DNA of 64,000 nt. Source: an uncultured Lachnospiraceae bacterium (GTDB lineage Bacteria; Bacillota; Clostridia; Lachnospirales; Lachnospiraceae). The notes below the pieces were generated by a model. The model had not been told where the DNA came from. It worked only from the letters and a program-made list of their open reading frames with translations, and searched no databases. Both the position numbers and the translations under genes were made by a program. The stretch lies in the NCBI GenBank assembly GCA_902761585.1, contig CACWKX010000016.1, forward strand, positions 32,013 through 96,012, given 5' to 3'. Below, piece after piece: positions 18,271 to 27,738 of the stretch (within the stretch, counting starts at the first letter, position 1; each line of letters begins with the position of its first letter).

Positions 18271-18664
18271 GTTGTGACCTCCTTTTTTGTATACACGGAT
18301 CGTAGCACACATCCGTTCTTTCAGCGAACTGAATCTGAATCCCGTATCCACGATTATAGTATGCGGACTGCGAATGTACAAGATATATTTTGCACAATCT
18401 AATCACGCATAGCGCCCTTAAATCTGTCATTCCCGTCCCCCGCGCGTCCCTGCAGGCTCTATCCCCTTGTCCGGAGCGGAAGCGTTGACCTTCCCAATCC
18501 CCCGCATGCCCCTGCAGGCTCCCTACCCGCCTGGGCCATCTGCTTCCGTCGGTGTGTTCGTCTGCCTACCCGAAGTTATGCTTGTCTAAACCTTTTGCAT
18601 GGTATTAGAATACAGAAAAGACTCAGGTAATGAGTCATGACTAAGAATACAAGGAGGTGTCACG
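18271..18664. other. divergent intergenic region with short repeats
   Basis: 394 bp between DUF1858 and the ferredoxin gene. Two imperfect copies of CCCCGCnnGnCCCTGCAGGCTC lie near 18437-18459 and 18501-18523. The ferredoxin promoter and a palindrome are listed separately. No gene is supported. Confidence 0.5.
18582..18636 (+). promoter_or_regulatory. ferredoxin promoter and palindrome
   Basis: TTGTCT (18582-18587) and TAGAAT (18606-18611) are 18 bp apart. A perfect palindrome GACTCA-GGTAA-TGAGTC (18620-18636) sits at the expected start of the transcript and may be an operator or 5' hairpin. Confidence 0.5.
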
Positions 18665-18835
18665 ATGGCTTATACAATCAGCGATGATTGCGTATCTTGC
18701 GGAACCTGTGCACCGGAGTGCCCGGTCAACGCAATTTCCGAGGGAGATGGCAAGTATGTAATCGATCCGGACGCATGTGTTGAGTGCGGAACCTGCGCAG
18801 AGGTTTGCCCGGTTGGTGCTCCGACCGCTCCATGA
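18665..18835 (+). CDS. 2[4Fe-4S] ferredoxin, 56 aa
   Basis: A small clostridial-type ferredoxin carrying two [4Fe-4S] clusters for low-potential electron transfer in the cytoplasm. Both cluster motifs are complete: CVSCGTCAPECPV and CVECGTCAEVCPV (CxxCxxCxxxCP twice). The 56-residue length is standard. An AAGGAGG site lies 8 nt upstream of the ATG and a strong terminator follows 35 nt after the stop, so it is monocistronic. Likely partners are pyruvate:ferredoxin oxidoreductase, Rnf or hydrogenase, none of which is in this window. Confidence 0.97.
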   Translation: MAYTISDDCVSCGTCAPECPVNAISEGDGKYVIDPDACVECGTCAEVCPVGAPTAP

Positions 18836-18870
18836 TCGGCAGCATTCTTACGGCATAACATCAGACATAA

Positions 18871-18906
18871 AAGGAAGTGCTGGCATCTGTCAGCACTTCC
18901 TTTTTT
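18871..18906 (+). terminator. ferredoxin terminator
   Basis: AAGGAAGTGCTG (18871-18882) pairs perfectly with CAGCACTTCCTT (18891-18902), and T6 begins at 18901. Confidence 0.95.
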
Positions 18907-19035
18907 CGTGCGCCCTTTTCGTGCGTTCATGTCTCACCATTCTGTCTGGCTGCCTGCCAACTCCTTCCGGTGCGTCTTGCATGCTGGCACGCATGAAAAC
19001 ATCCCCTGGGGGAACATACGACGCAGGCCGCACTC

Positions 19036-19070
19036 AGAAAGGCCAGGCTCCTTCACACCGGAGTCTGGCC
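19036..19070 (-). terminator. glgP terminator
   Basis: GGCCAGGCTCC (19041-19051) pairs with GGAGTCTGGCC (19060-19070) with one wobble. The minus-strand transcript ends TTTCTGAG. Confidence 0.75.
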
Positions 19071-19090
19071 CCTTCCGTCTCTTACAGCTC

Positions 19091-21565
19091 TTACTCAAAC
19101 GATTCCGGATCGACTGTGATCTTGATTGGTTTCAGCTTCCAGATATCCCTGACATACTCCTGAATGGTTCTGTCTGAGGAGAACTTTCCGCTCGACGCCA
19201 TATTCAGAATCGCGCTCTTTGCCCAGTCCCCCTGGCTCTGGTAATACTCGATGGCCTTCTTCCTCGCCGCATCGTAGGACTTGAAGTCCGCCAGGATGAA
19301 GTACTGGTCCGCCGGTCCCTCCTTTGTAGTCAGAAGAGAGTCGTACAGCTCGCGGAACAGCTCCATATCCCCGCCCGAATACTTTCCGTTGATCAGCTCC
19401 ATGAGCGTTGTGCGGATATCCGGGTCATTGTTGAAGTAGTAGGTCGGATCATAGTCATGGTTGTTCTCGTGATCAATGACCTCCTGGGAGGACAGTCCGA
19501 AGATAAATGCATTCTCCTCCCCGACCTCCTGTACAATCTCAACGTTCGCGCCGTCCATCGTGCCGAGCGTCAGCGCGCCGTTCAGCATCAGCTTCATGTT
19601 CGAGGTTCCGGACGCTTCCTTGGAAGCGGTCGAAATCTGCTCGGATATATCCGCCGCCGCGAAGATCAGCTCCGCATTCGAGACGCGGTAGTCCTCGATG
19701 AAGACCACCTTGATCTTGCCGCCAATTGACTGATCATTGTTGATCACATCCGCAACAGAATTGATCAGCTTGATTGTCAGCTTCGCCCGTCTGTAACCGG
19801 CAGCCGCCTTTGCGCCGAAAATGAAGGTGACCGGATAGAACGGTCTCTCCGGGTGTTCCTTCAGTTCGCGGTACAGGTACATGACATCCAGGATATTCAT
19901 CAGCTGTCTCTTGTACTCATGGAGCCGCTTGACCTGCACATCGAAAATGGATCTCGGATCGACATCGATGCCATTGTGTTCCTTAATGTACTTCGCCAGA
20001 CGAACCTTGTTCTGGTACTTGATGTTCATGAACTCCTGCTGCGCCTTCTGATCGTCAGCGTAGAGCTTCATCTTCGCGATCTGCGGAAGATCCGTGATCC
20101 ACTCATCCCCGATATGTTCCGTCACCCAGTCCGCGAGAAGCTGGTTGCCGTGTAAAAGGAACCGGCGCTGCGTGATTCCGTTCGTCTTGTTGTTAAACTT
20201 CTCCGGCATCATTTCATAGAAATCCTTCAGCGTCTGCTTCTTCAGGATCTCCGTGTGCAGCTTTGCGACGCCGTTGACAGAGTAACCCGCGACAATTGCC
20301 AGGTTCGCCATCCGCACCTGTCCGTCGTAGATAACAGCCATCTTTGCGATCTTGTCCTGGTTGCCCGGGTACCGCTGCTGGACCTGCACGATGAAGCGGC
20401 GGTTGATCTCCTCAACGATCTGATAGATACGCGGAAGGAGTCTTGAGAACAGCTCGATCGGCCACTTCTCAAGCGCTTCTGCCATGATGGTGTGATTCGT
20501 GTAGGCGACGGTCTTCGTTGTAATATCCCACGCCTCATCCCAGCCCAGGCCTTCCTCATCAAGCAGGATGCGCATCAGCTCGGCGACAGCGACCGTCGGA
20601 TGTGTATCGTTCATCTGGAAGGTTGCCTTCTCATAGAACTTGTGGATATCGCTGTGCTTTCTCTTGTACTTGGCAACCGCCTCCTGGACAGACGCGGAGA
20701 TGAAGAAGTACTGCTGCTTGAGCCGCAGCTCCTTGCCGGCATAGTGGTTGTCGTTCGGATAAAGAACCTCGACGATGTTGCGCGCCAGGTTCTCCTGCTC
20801 GACCGCCTTCTGGTAGTCGCCCTTGTCAAATGAATCCAGCTGGAAATCATTGATGGCCTCTGCGTCCCAGACGCGGAGCGTGTTGACCATATTGTTGTTG
20901 TAGCCGACAACCGGGATGTCATAGGGGACTGCCCGGACGGACTGGTAGTTTTCCTGGATAAACCGGTTGCTGTGAGTCTGCTCGTCGTACTCGACCCGGA
21001 CATAGCCGCCGAACCGCACGATCTTCGCATACTCCGGGCGCTTGAGCTCGAATGGATTTCCATTTTTCAGCCAGTCATCCGGGACTTCGACCTGGTAGCC
21101 GTTCTCGATCTTCTGCCGGAACATACCATAGCGGTAGCGGATGCCGCAGCCGTACGCCGGATAGCCGAGCGTTGCGAGCGAATCAAGGAAGCAGGCAGCG
21201 AGACGGCCGAGGCCGCCGTTGCCGAGTGCCGCGTCCGGTTCCTGGTCCTCGATCACGTTCAGATCGAAGCCCATCTCCGAAAGCGCCTCCTTCACCTCCT
21301 TGTAGGCGGTGAGGTTGATCAGATTGTTGCCGAGCGCCCTGCCCATCAGGAATTCCATCGACATGTAGTAGAGAATCTTCGGATCCTCCTTATCCATAAC
21401 CTGCTGGGTCGCCATCCAGTTGTCTATAATGACATCCTTGACAGCGTAAGCCACAGCCTGGAAAAGCTGCTGCTGCGTCGCTTCCTTCAGGGTTTTGCGG
21501 AACAGGTTCCGGACATTGTCCCTGACCGTTTCCTTGAACCGTTCTTTATCAAAATGTTTATCCAT
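19091..21565 (-). CDS. glgP: glycogen/alpha-glucan phosphorylase
   Basis: An 824-residue cytoplasmic enzyme that releases glucose-1-phosphate from alpha-1,4-glucans using phosphate and pyridoxal phosphate. The N-terminal half contains EFLMGRALGNNLINL and EPDAALGNGGLGRLAACFLDS; the PLP-lysine segment EASGTSNMKLMLNGALTLG places the Schiff-base Lys near residue 658, followed by TMDGANVEI. The SGTSNMK variant (Ser for the usual Gly) is seen in clostridial enzymes. GGGAGG lies 4 nt before the ATG. It follows ileS by only 10 nt, so translation is probably coupled although the functions are unrelated. With pgi elsewhere in the window it feeds glycolysis. Confidence 0.97.
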   Translation of the reverse strand: MDKHFDKERFKETVRDNVRNLFRKTLKEATQQQLFQAVAYAVKDVIIDNWMATQQVMDKEDPKILYYMSMEFLMGRALGNNLINLTAYKEVKEALSEMGFDLNVIEDQEPDAALGNGGLGRLAACFLDSLATLGYPAYGCGIRYRYGMFRQKIENGYQVEVPDDWLKNGNPFELKRPEYAKIVRFGGYVRVEYDEQTHSNRFIQENYQSVRAVPYDIPVVGYNNNMVNTLRVWDAEAINDFQLDSFDKGDYQKAVEQENLARNIVEVLYPNDNHYAGKELRLKQQYFFISASVQEAVAKYKRKHSDIHKFYEKATFQMNDTHPTVAVAELMRILLDEEGLGWDEAWDITTKTVAYTNHTIMAEALEKWPIELFSRLLPRIYQIVEEINRRFIVQVQQRYPGNQDKIAKMAVIYDGQVRMANLAIVAGYSVNGVAKLHTEILKKQTLKDFYEMMPEKFNNKTNGITQRRFLLHGNQLLADWVTEHIGDEWITDLPQIAKMKLYADDQKAQQEFMNIKYQNKVRLAKYIKEHNGIDVDPRSIFDVQVKRLHEYKRQLMNILDVMYLYRELKEHPERPFYPVTFIFGAKAAAGYRRAKLTIKLINSVADVINNDQSIGGKIKVVFIEDYRVSNAELIFAAADISEQISTASKEASGTSNMKLMLNGALTLGTMDGANVEIVQEVGEENAFIFGLSSQEVIDHENNHDYDPTYYFNNDPDIRTTLMELINGKYSGGDMELFRELYDSLLTTKEGPADQYFILADFKSYDAARKKAIEYYQSQGDWAKSAILNMASSGKFSSDRTIQEYVRDIWKLKPIKITVDPESFE

Positions 21566-21575
21566 GCTGCCTCCC

Positions 21576-24500
21576 TCAGATTTTCCTGACGCCCAGTGTT
21601 ACCGCCTCTCCGTTGACGCTCCACTCCTTTGTGTATCCGTCCAGACTTCCGTAGGTAATGCTCTCCGCGAGCACCTCCTTCTTCAGGCCAGACTCGTACT
21701 TCTTCATGATGCCCTCCAGCTTTTCATTGCCCGCCTCAAAGACGTCGATGTGATCCTGTACCTCGAAGCCGGCTTCCTTTCTCATGGTCTGGATCTTGGA
21801 GACCAGTTCCCGGACAAAGCCCTCTTCCACCAGCTCCGGTGTAAGATTGGTGTCCAGCACAACGGTCAGATCTCCCTGCTGCTGGCTGACATAGCCCTCG
21901 ACCTGCGCGGTCTCGATCAGAAGATCCTCCTCCGCAAGGGAGACCGGGCTTCCATTCACCTCGAAGCTGAGCGAGCCGTTCTTCTTCAGCTCGTCCATCG
22001 CGGCGCTGCCGTCCACCTCGGAGAGATACTTCCGGATACCGCCCAGAAGCTTTCCGTACTTCGGCCCGACCGTGCGCAGCTGCGGCTTGAAACTGTAGCT
22101 CGTAAAGGCTCTCACATCCTCCGTGAATGTAATTTCCTTCACATTCAGCTCGTCTGTGATGATGTCCGCATAGTACTTTGGAAGCGCCTGCGGTGCGCGG
22201 ACAAACATCCGTGCCAGCGGCTGACGGTTCTTGATGTTCGCGTCATTTCTGGCAGCACGCCCCATCACGACAATGTTCAGCGCCTCACCCATCTTCGTCT
22301 CGAGATCCTCATCGATCCGGCTCTCGTCCGCCTTCGGGAAGTAGCACAGATGGATCGATTCCGGCGCATCCTTTTCTACACGGCGCACGATATTCTGGTA
22401 GATCTCCTCCGTCATGAACGGGATCATCGGCGCGGCGCACAGGCAGAGGTTCTTCAGTGCATTGTACAGCGTCATGTAGGCCGCGATCTTGTCCGGCTCC
22501 ATACCATGTGCCCAGAAACGGTCTCTGCAGCGGCGGACATACCAGTTGGACATGTCGTCCACGAAGCCCTCCAGCGCCCGTGCGGCTTCCGGGATCTTGT
22601 AGCTGCCAAGATCCGAGTCCACATCGCGGATCATCGTGTTCATCCGGGATATGAGCCAGCGGTCCATGACCGGCAGGCCTTCCCTCTCCATCTTCTCGTA
22701 CGCTTCCTTATAGTCCGACGGGTTGAAGTCATCGATATTCGCATACAGCACATAGAACGCATAGGTATTCCACAGCGTTCCCAGGAACTTCCGTTGTCCC
22801 TCCTGAACAGCCTTATCGTGGAAGCGGTTCGGCAGCCACGGCGCGGAGTTGCTGTAGAAATACCAGCGGATGGCGTCGGCGCCGTGCTTTTTCAGCGCCT
22901 CAAACGGATCCACGGCATTCCCCTTGGATTTGGACATCTTCTGACCGTCCTTGTCCAGTACCAGACCGAGGACGATGACGTTCCGGTACGGCGACTGTCC
23001 GAACAGAATCGTGGACTCCGCCATCAGGGAATAGAACCAGCCTCTTGTCTGGTCGACCGCTTCGGATATGAATGCTGCCGGGAACTGCTTGTGGAAGGTA
23101 TCCTGGTTCTCGAACGGATAGTGATGCTGCGCAAATGGCATCGCGCCGGAGTCAAACCAGCAGTCGATGACCTCCGGAACCCGCTTCATGTGCTTTTTAC
23201 CGCACTTCGGGCAGGTGCAGACGAAATCGTCAATATACGGTCTGTGCAGCTCAACCGTCAGCGCATCCTCGCGGCCGGACAGCTCTCTGAGCTCCTCCCG
23301 GGAGCCGATTGTAACCTTCTCGCCGCAGTCCGGGCACTCCCATACAGGAAGCGGAGTCCCCCAGTAGCGGTTTCTGGAGATGCCCCAGTCCTGGACATTC
23401 TCCAGCCAGTCACCGAAACGGCCCTTTCCGATTGTCGGCGGGATCCAGTTGACAGTGTTGTTGTTGTCGATCAGCTGCTGCTTCACGGCCGTCATCCGGA
23501 TGAACCAGGACTGGCGTGCGTAGTAAATCAGCGGCGTATCACATCTCCAGCAGTGCGGGTACTGGTGCTCGAACTTCGGCGCGTCGTACAGCCTGCCCTC
23601 CCTGTCAAGGTCGCGCAGGACCAGTGGATCCGCCTTCTTGACGAAGATGCCTGCATACGGCGTCTCCTCCGTCAGCTCACCCTTTCCGTCGACGAACTGC
23701 ACGAACGGAAGATCGTAAGTCTTGCCGATTCTGCCGTCGTCCTCACCAAATGCAGGTGCGATATGAACGATACCTGTACCGTCTGTCATCGTGACATAGT
23801 TGTCACAGGTGACATAGAAGCCCTTCTTGAACTGCTTTGCCGCCGCCTCGCCTGCGCAGGCGTAGAGCGGCTCATACTCACGGCGCTCCAGGTCGGTTCC
23901 TCTGTAGGTTTCCAGGACCTCGTAGGCAGTGCCCACCGGAACACCATTTCTGTCATAGGCGGACTCATCGAAGTCGACTGTCACAGCACCGATCTCCTCG
24001 TCGGACGCACCGGCCTTCCTGAGCTCCTCCTTCTTTGCCTCCGCAAGCGCTCTCGCCTCATGGTACGCGCGGGAAACCTGGGCAGCCGTCGCCTGATCGG
24101 CCAGCTTGCCAAGCACCTTGTCGGCCAGCGCCTGAGCGATGATGTAGTTGTATCCATCCGCAGCCTTGACCTTGACATAGGTCTCGTCCGGATTCACGCA
24201 GAGGGCCACATTGGACGGAAGTGTCCAGGGAGTGGTCGTCCATGCGAGATAGTACAGGTCATCCTCGTCCTTTGCCTTGAAACGGACGATGGCGGAGCGC
24301 TCCTTGACAAGCTTGTAGCCCTGCGCAACTTCCTGCGCAGACAGCGGGGTGCCGCAGCGCGGGCAGTACGGGACAACCTTGAACCCCTTGTACAGAAGTC
24401 CCTTCTTCGAGATCTCCTTCAGCGCCCACCACTCGGACTCGATGTAGTCGTCATAGTAGGTAACGTACGGATTCTTCATGTCTGCCCAGAACCCGACGGT

Positions 24501-24911
24501 ATCGGAGAAGTCCTCCCACATCCCCTTGTATTTCCAGACACTTTCCTTGCACTTCTTGATGAACGGCTCCATGCCGTACTGCTCGATCTGCTCCTTGCCG
24601 TTGAGGCCAAGCTCCTTCTCGACGCCCAGCTCAACCGGAAGCCCGTGGGTATCCCAGCCAGCCTTTCTCGGCACATACTCGCCCTTCATCACGTGATAGC
24701 GCGGGATCATATCCTTGATGACGCGCGTCAGGACATGACCGATGTGCGGCTTGCCGTTCGCCGTCGGCGGTCCGTCATAGAATGTGTAGTATGGAGCGCC
24801 CTCACGGGTCTTCAGGCTCTTTCCGAAGATGTCATTCTTCTTCCAGAACTCGTTCACCTCATGTTCGCGGTCCACAAAGTTCAGGTCCGTGTTTACCTTG
24901 TCATATCGCAT
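21576..24911 (-). CDS. ileS: isoleucine--tRNA ligase
   Basis: An 1111-residue class I aminoacyl-tRNA synthetase. The HIGH motif is at 56-59 (GPPTANGKPHIGH) and KMSKSKGN lies near residue 655; the CP1 editing domain lies between them, with EHQYPHCWRCDTPLIYY. A metal-binding ECPDCGEK stretch is present. The long form with an extended C-terminal domain resembles the eukaryote-like IleS2 type, which is commonly associated with mupirocin tolerance; that phenotype is inferred, not shown. The start is the ATG at 24911 after GGGAGG; a 48-codon upstream extension is non-homologous. No T-box leader was seen. glgP follows 10 nt downstream. Confidence 0.97.
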   Translation of the reverse strand: MRYDKVNTDLNFVDREHEVNEFWKKNDIFGKSLKTREGAPYYTFYDGPPTANGKPHIGHVLTRVIKDMIPRYHVMKGEYVPRKAGWDTHGLPVELGVEKELGLNGKEQIEQYGMEPFIKKCKESVWKYKGMWEDFSDTVGFWADMKNPYVTYYDDYIESEWWALKEISKKGLLYKGFKVVPYCPRCGTPLSAQEVAQGYKLVKERSAIVRFKAKDEDDLYYLAWTTTPWTLPSNVALCVNPDETYVKVKAADGYNYIIAQALADKVLGKLADQATAAQVSRAYHEARALAEAKKEELRKAGASDEEIGAVTVDFDESAYDRNGVPVGTAYEVLETYRGTDLERREYEPLYACAGEAAAKQFKKGFYVTCDNYVTMTDGTGIVHIAPAFGEDDGRIGKTYDLPFVQFVDGKGELTEETPYAGIFVKKADPLVLRDLDREGRLYDAPKFEHQYPHCWRCDTPLIYYARQSWFIRMTAVKQQLIDNNNTVNWIPPTIGKGRFGDWLENVQDWGISRNRYWGTPLPVWECPDCGEKVTIGSREELRELSGREDALTVELHRPYIDDFVCTCPKCGKKHMKRVPEVIDCWFDSGAMPFAQHHYPFENQDTFHKQFPAAFISEAVDQTRGWFYSLMAESTILFGQSPYRNVIVLGLVLDKDGQKMSKSKGNAVDPFEALKKHGADAIRWYFYSNSAPWLPNRFHDKAVQEGQRKFLGTLWNTYAFYVLYANIDDFNPSDYKEAYEKMEREGLPVMDRWLISRMNTMIRDVDSDLGSYKIPEAARALEGFVDDMSNWYVRRCRDRFWAHGMEPDKIAAYMTLYNALKNLCLCAAPMIPFMTEEIYQNIVRRVEKDAPESIHLCYFPKADESRIDEDLETKMGEALNIVVMGRAARNDANIKNRQPLARMFVRAPQALPKYYADIITDELNVKEITFTEDVRAFTSYSFKPQLRTVGPKYGKLLGGIRKYLSEVDGSAAMDELKKNGSLSFEVNGSPVSLAEEDLLIETAQVEGYVSQQQGDLTVVLDTNLTPELVEEGFVRELVSKIQTMRKEAGFEVQDHIDVFEAGNEKLEGIMKKYESGLKKEVLAESITYGSLDGYTKEWSVNGEAVTLGVRKI

Positions 24912-25044
24912 AGAATTTTTCCTCCCGGAGCGCCTTTCTCGTCGGCAGCCCCTCTGTGCGCAGATTCCCCTGTATGCCTGAGTCAATCCGGCGGATCCGA
25001 CTCCTTCATCGTGCACATCCACTGCGCTGCGGACATACAGGGTG

Positions 25045-25074
25045 ATTATATACATACTGTGAAAACACTGTCAA
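25045..25074 (-). promoter_or_regulatory. ileS: ileS promoter
   Basis: On the minus strand TTGACA (25069-25074) and TATAAT (25045-25050), both exact consensus, are separated by 18 bp. The promoter lies only about 30 bp from the divergent rsmA start. Confidence 0.85.
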
Positions 25075-25104
25075 ATAAGGGCCTTCCTGTGGTATCATGT
25101 CAGC

Positions 25105-26064
25105 ATGGAAAAACAATCAGCTTACAGAAGAACTTCAGAAATCGTGCGCAGATACGATTTCAATTTCAGAAAACGCTTCGGTCAGAACTTTCTGACCGAC
25201 GAGGATGTGCTTCAGCAGATCGTCTCCTCCTCTTACATCACAGAGGAAGATCTGGTGATCGAGATCGGCCCCGGCATCGGAACGCTGACTCGGTATCTCT
25301 GCGAAGCTGCAGGTCAGGTTGCCGCGATTGAAATCGACCGCGATCTGGTAAAAATCCTGCATAAGACCCTTGCCGACTGCAAAAATCTCCGGCTTGTCGA
25401 GGGCGACGTGCTCAAGGTCGACCTGTGCGCACTCGCGGCCGAATACGGTGTGGGCGATACGTCCGGGTCCGCGGCTTCATCTGGCGGTCTCTCTCCCGAA
25501 GCCGAGGCAGTCTCCCCGGAATCCGGGCAGACTATCCGCTGCAGACACCTGAAAGTCGTCGCGAACCTTCCTTATTACATAACGACACCGATTCTGATGG
25601 GACTCTTTGAGCAGCATGTCCCCGCGGAGCGGATCACTGTCATGGTGCAGAAGGAGGTCGCAGACCGGATGACTGCCCGGTGCGGAAGCCGGGATTACGG
25701 CTCCCTGTCCCTGGCCGTGCAGTATTATGCACGTCCGGAGATCGTGACACTCGTGCCTGCATCGAGCTTCATGCCAAGCCCGAAGGTGGACAGCGCTGTC
25801 GTGACAATGCAGCTTTACAAGGACAAGCCAGTTCAGACAAGAGATGAGCAGCTCCTGAAGGCAATCATCCGGGCAGCCTTCGGCCAGCGGCGCAAAACCC
25901 TGTCCAATGCAATTGGCAACGTACCTCAGATTCCTGTCACACGGGATCAGACCGCAAAAACGCTGACCGCGCTTGGCCTTCCGGCCTCTGCGCGTGGAGA
26001 AACTCTGTCGCTTCAGCAGTTCGCGCAGCTGGCGGATGCTCTTTCAGAGCTTATCCATGCATAG
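25105..26064 (+). CDS. rsmA: 16S rRNA dimethyladenosine transferase
   Basis: A 319-residue SAM-dependent methyltransferase (KsgA) that dimethylates two adjacent adenines at the 3' end of 16S rRNA. The SAM motif EIGPGIGTLT is at residues 53-62 and the catalytic NLPYYI at 154-159. A polar stretch at residues 117-147 (GDTSGSAASSGGLSPEAEAV...) interrupts the fold just before the catalytic motif and is absent from typical family members of about 270-290 residues; it probably loops out. No strong ribosome site precedes the ATG, and a TATCAT box only 7 nt upstream suggests a nearly leaderless transcript. It is divergent from ileS. Confidence 0.95.
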   Translation: MEKQSAYRRTSEIVRRYDFNFRKRFGQNFLTDEDVLQQIVSSSYITEEDLVIEIGPGIGTLTRYLCEAAGQVAAIEIDRDLVKILHKTLADCKNLRLVEGDVLKVDLCALAAEYGVGDTSGSAASSGGLSPEAEAVSPESGQTIRCRHLKVVANLPYYITTPILMGLFEQHVPAERITVMVQKEVADRMTARCGSRDYGSLSLAVQYYARPEIVTLVPASSFMPSPKVDSAVVTMQLYKDKPVQTRDEQLLKAIIRAAFGQRRKTLSNAIGNVPQIPVTRDQTAKTLTALGLPASARGETLSLQQFAQLADALSELIHA

Positions 26065-26218
26065 CCATGCAGAACAGGTTTCTGTCCGATGTGCGGTGCA
26101 CCAGCTGTCCAGCCTGATGCTGCCGGCGGCCAGGCAGCACATCCCCCGCTGATCTGCAGCAGCTGACAACCACAGCCACATCACGCGAATTATTCAGAAT
26201 GAAGGAGAAACGGAACTC

Positions 26219-26998
26219 ATGATGGATCGGATTTTTAACCTGGACAACCCGGTGATGCGCTTCCTCGGAAGAGCATTCGATATGATGATGCTGAACATTC
26301 TGTTCATTGTCTGCAGCCTGCCGATCTTCACGATCGGGGCGTCCCTGTCGGCGCTTCACTACTCCTGCCTGAAGATGAAGGATGAAAACGAAGGCTACGT
26401 ATTCCGCAACTTTTTCCGGTCCTTCAAGATGAACTTCAAGCAGGGCACCGGTATGTGGCTGATCATGCTGGCGCTCGGCCTTCTTCTCTTCATGGAAAAC
26501 CGCATGGCTGCCCAGATCACGGACGCTTCCGTAAAACCGATCCGGATCATGATCTACGTTGCCGGATCCCTCTGGTACATGGCGCTCTGCTGGATGTTCG
26601 CCCTGCAGTCCAGGTTTGTCAACAATGTTGGCCAGACCATTAAAAACGCTGTGCTCCTTACATTTGCAAAGGCTCCCAGATCCATCGGTATGCTCGGGAT
26701 CCTCGCTCTGGAGCTGATTTTTGTCGCCCGCTCTTCCGGTCTGGTGCAGTCATACGCAATCCTGTATCTGCTGATGTTCGGTTTCTCCGTCCAGGTGCTG
26801 ATTAATACCCAGCTCCAGTATCCCGTCATCAAGGAACTGATGCCGAATGATGAGGATGACAAGCCAGCCGCCGACAGCCAGTTCACCGTGGATGAGGAAG
26901 CGGACGTCTCCGCACTCGGATATACACCGCTCCCGAAGGACGAAAAAAAGCCCGGTGCGGACACCCCCCCGCACCGGGAAATAAAACAATCTCTATAG
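26219..26998 (+). CDS. YesL/DUF624 family membrane protein
   Basis: A 259-residue integral membrane protein of the DUF624 (YesL) family, often found near carbohydrate ABC transporters; its role is unknown. Four or five TM segments are visible (MMLNILFIVCSLPIFTIGA near 22-40, MWLIMLALGLLLFM, IMIYVAGSLWYMALCWMFAL, and two later). The polar tail after residue 210 is Asp/Glu/Lys-rich. AAGGAG lies upstream; two adjacent ATGs are possible starts. The last codons are encoded inside the terminator hairpin of the convergent Crp gene, so the tail sequence is partly set by that structure. No sugar transporter is adjacent here. Confidence 0.85.
   Translation: MMDRIFNLDNPVMRFLGRAFDMMMLNILFIVCSLPIFTIGASLSALHYSCLKMKDENEGYVFRNFFRSFKMNFKQGTGMWLIMLALGLLLFMENRMAAQITDASVKPIRIMIYVAGSLWYMALCWMFALQSRFVNNVGQTIKNAVLLTFAKAPRSIGMLGILALELIFVARSSGLVQSYAILYLLMFGFSVQVLINTQLQYPVIKELMPNDEDDKPAADSQFTVDEEADVSALGYTPLPKDEKKPGADTPPHREIKQSL
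26943..26978 (-). terminator. terminator of the Crp/MscS transcript, inside the yesL-like 3' end
   Basis: CCCGGTGCGG (26951-26960) pairs with CCGCACCGGG (26969-26978). On the minus strand it is followed by a run of seven T. It lies entirely within the coding end of the convergent DUF624 gene. Confidence 0.9.
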
Positions 26999-27048
26999 CA
27001 GTCTGTCAGTCAAGTGTCAAAGAGGAGCAGCGACCAGGAATCAGTGTT

Positions 27049-27705
27049 TTACCCGGCAATCTCCGTCAGGCGCTGCCGATCCAGCAGCCTGACTGCTCCG
27101 CGCGACAGACGCACAATTTCCTCACTCTGGAAGTAGCGCAGCATTCGCGTGATGACCTCCCGGTGCGTGCCAAGGTGATTGGCGATCATTTCGTGGGTCA
27201 TCTGAATTGTGTCGGAGCCTTCGAGTGCGGATTCTTCCAGAAGAAAAGCTGCAACCCGCTTATCCAGACTCTTCCACATGATCTGCTCGACAAGCCACAT
27301 GACATCGGACAGACGGCTTGCCATCAGTTCATTCGTAAAGTTTGCGACCGGAGCAGACTCCTCCATCAGGCTTTTGTAGGTCATCGGCGGTATGACCCAG
27401 AGGCTTGTATCGGTCTCCGCCTCAATGATGATGTCGAACTGAAGGGACCGAATGATGCAGGACGCTGAGAAAAGACAGATGTCCATATCCAGCAGACGGA
27501 AAACCGTGATTTCCTTCCCTTCATCCGAAGAGATGTACGCGCGAAGTCTTCCCTCATCCACAAGGATCAGTCCCGTGCAGTCTCTGCTTCCATGAGAGAC
27601 GATGGTCCCTTTTTTCACTGTCCTTTTTGTCATCGACTGCCGGAATCGTTCCTGCTGGACAGCTGTCAGTTGTCCCCAGAAGGGAAAAAACCGTTCAAAT
27701 TCCAT
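27049..27705 (-). CDS. Crp/Fnr family transcriptional regulator
   Basis: A 218-residue DNA-binding regulator. The N-terminal cyclic-nucleotide-binding-like beta barrel includes GRLRAYISSDEGKEITVFRLL; the C-terminal winged helix includes MTHEMIANHLGTHREVITRMLRYF near residues 165-188. The N-terminal region has no Fnr-type cluster of four Cys, so it is unlikely to bind an oxygen-sensing Fe-S cluster. The ATG at 27705 has GAGGA 7 nt upstream; an earlier GTG overlapping the previous gene is less likely. It lies 33 nt after the MscS gene on the same strand. Its effector is unknown. Confidence 0.92.
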   Translation of the reverse strand: MEFERFFPFWGQLTAVQQERFRQSMTKRTVKKGTIVSHGSRDCTGLILVDEGRLRAYISSDEGKEITVFRLLDMDICLFSASCIIRSLQFDIIIEAETDTSLWVIPPMTYKSLMEESAPVANFTNELMASRLSDVMWLVEQIMWKSLDKRVAAFLLEESALEGSDTIQMTHEMIANHLGTHREVITRMLRYFQSEEIVRLSRGAVRLLDRQRLTEIAG

Positions 27706-27738
27706 CTTCTGTTCCTCATCTTTCCAAATCTGACGCAC

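Noticed and set aside
24912..25104. Possible T-box leader for ileS
   Set aside because: The AGGGTGG-type T-box core and specifier structure are not visible; only a short promoter region fits.
21495..25331. A 1278-codon open frame on the + strand opposite ileS and the glgP start
   Set aside because: It is the mirror of the high-GC ileS gene, has no ribosome site and is rich in Arg/Leu/His without domains. The minus-strand genes have clear catalytic motifs.
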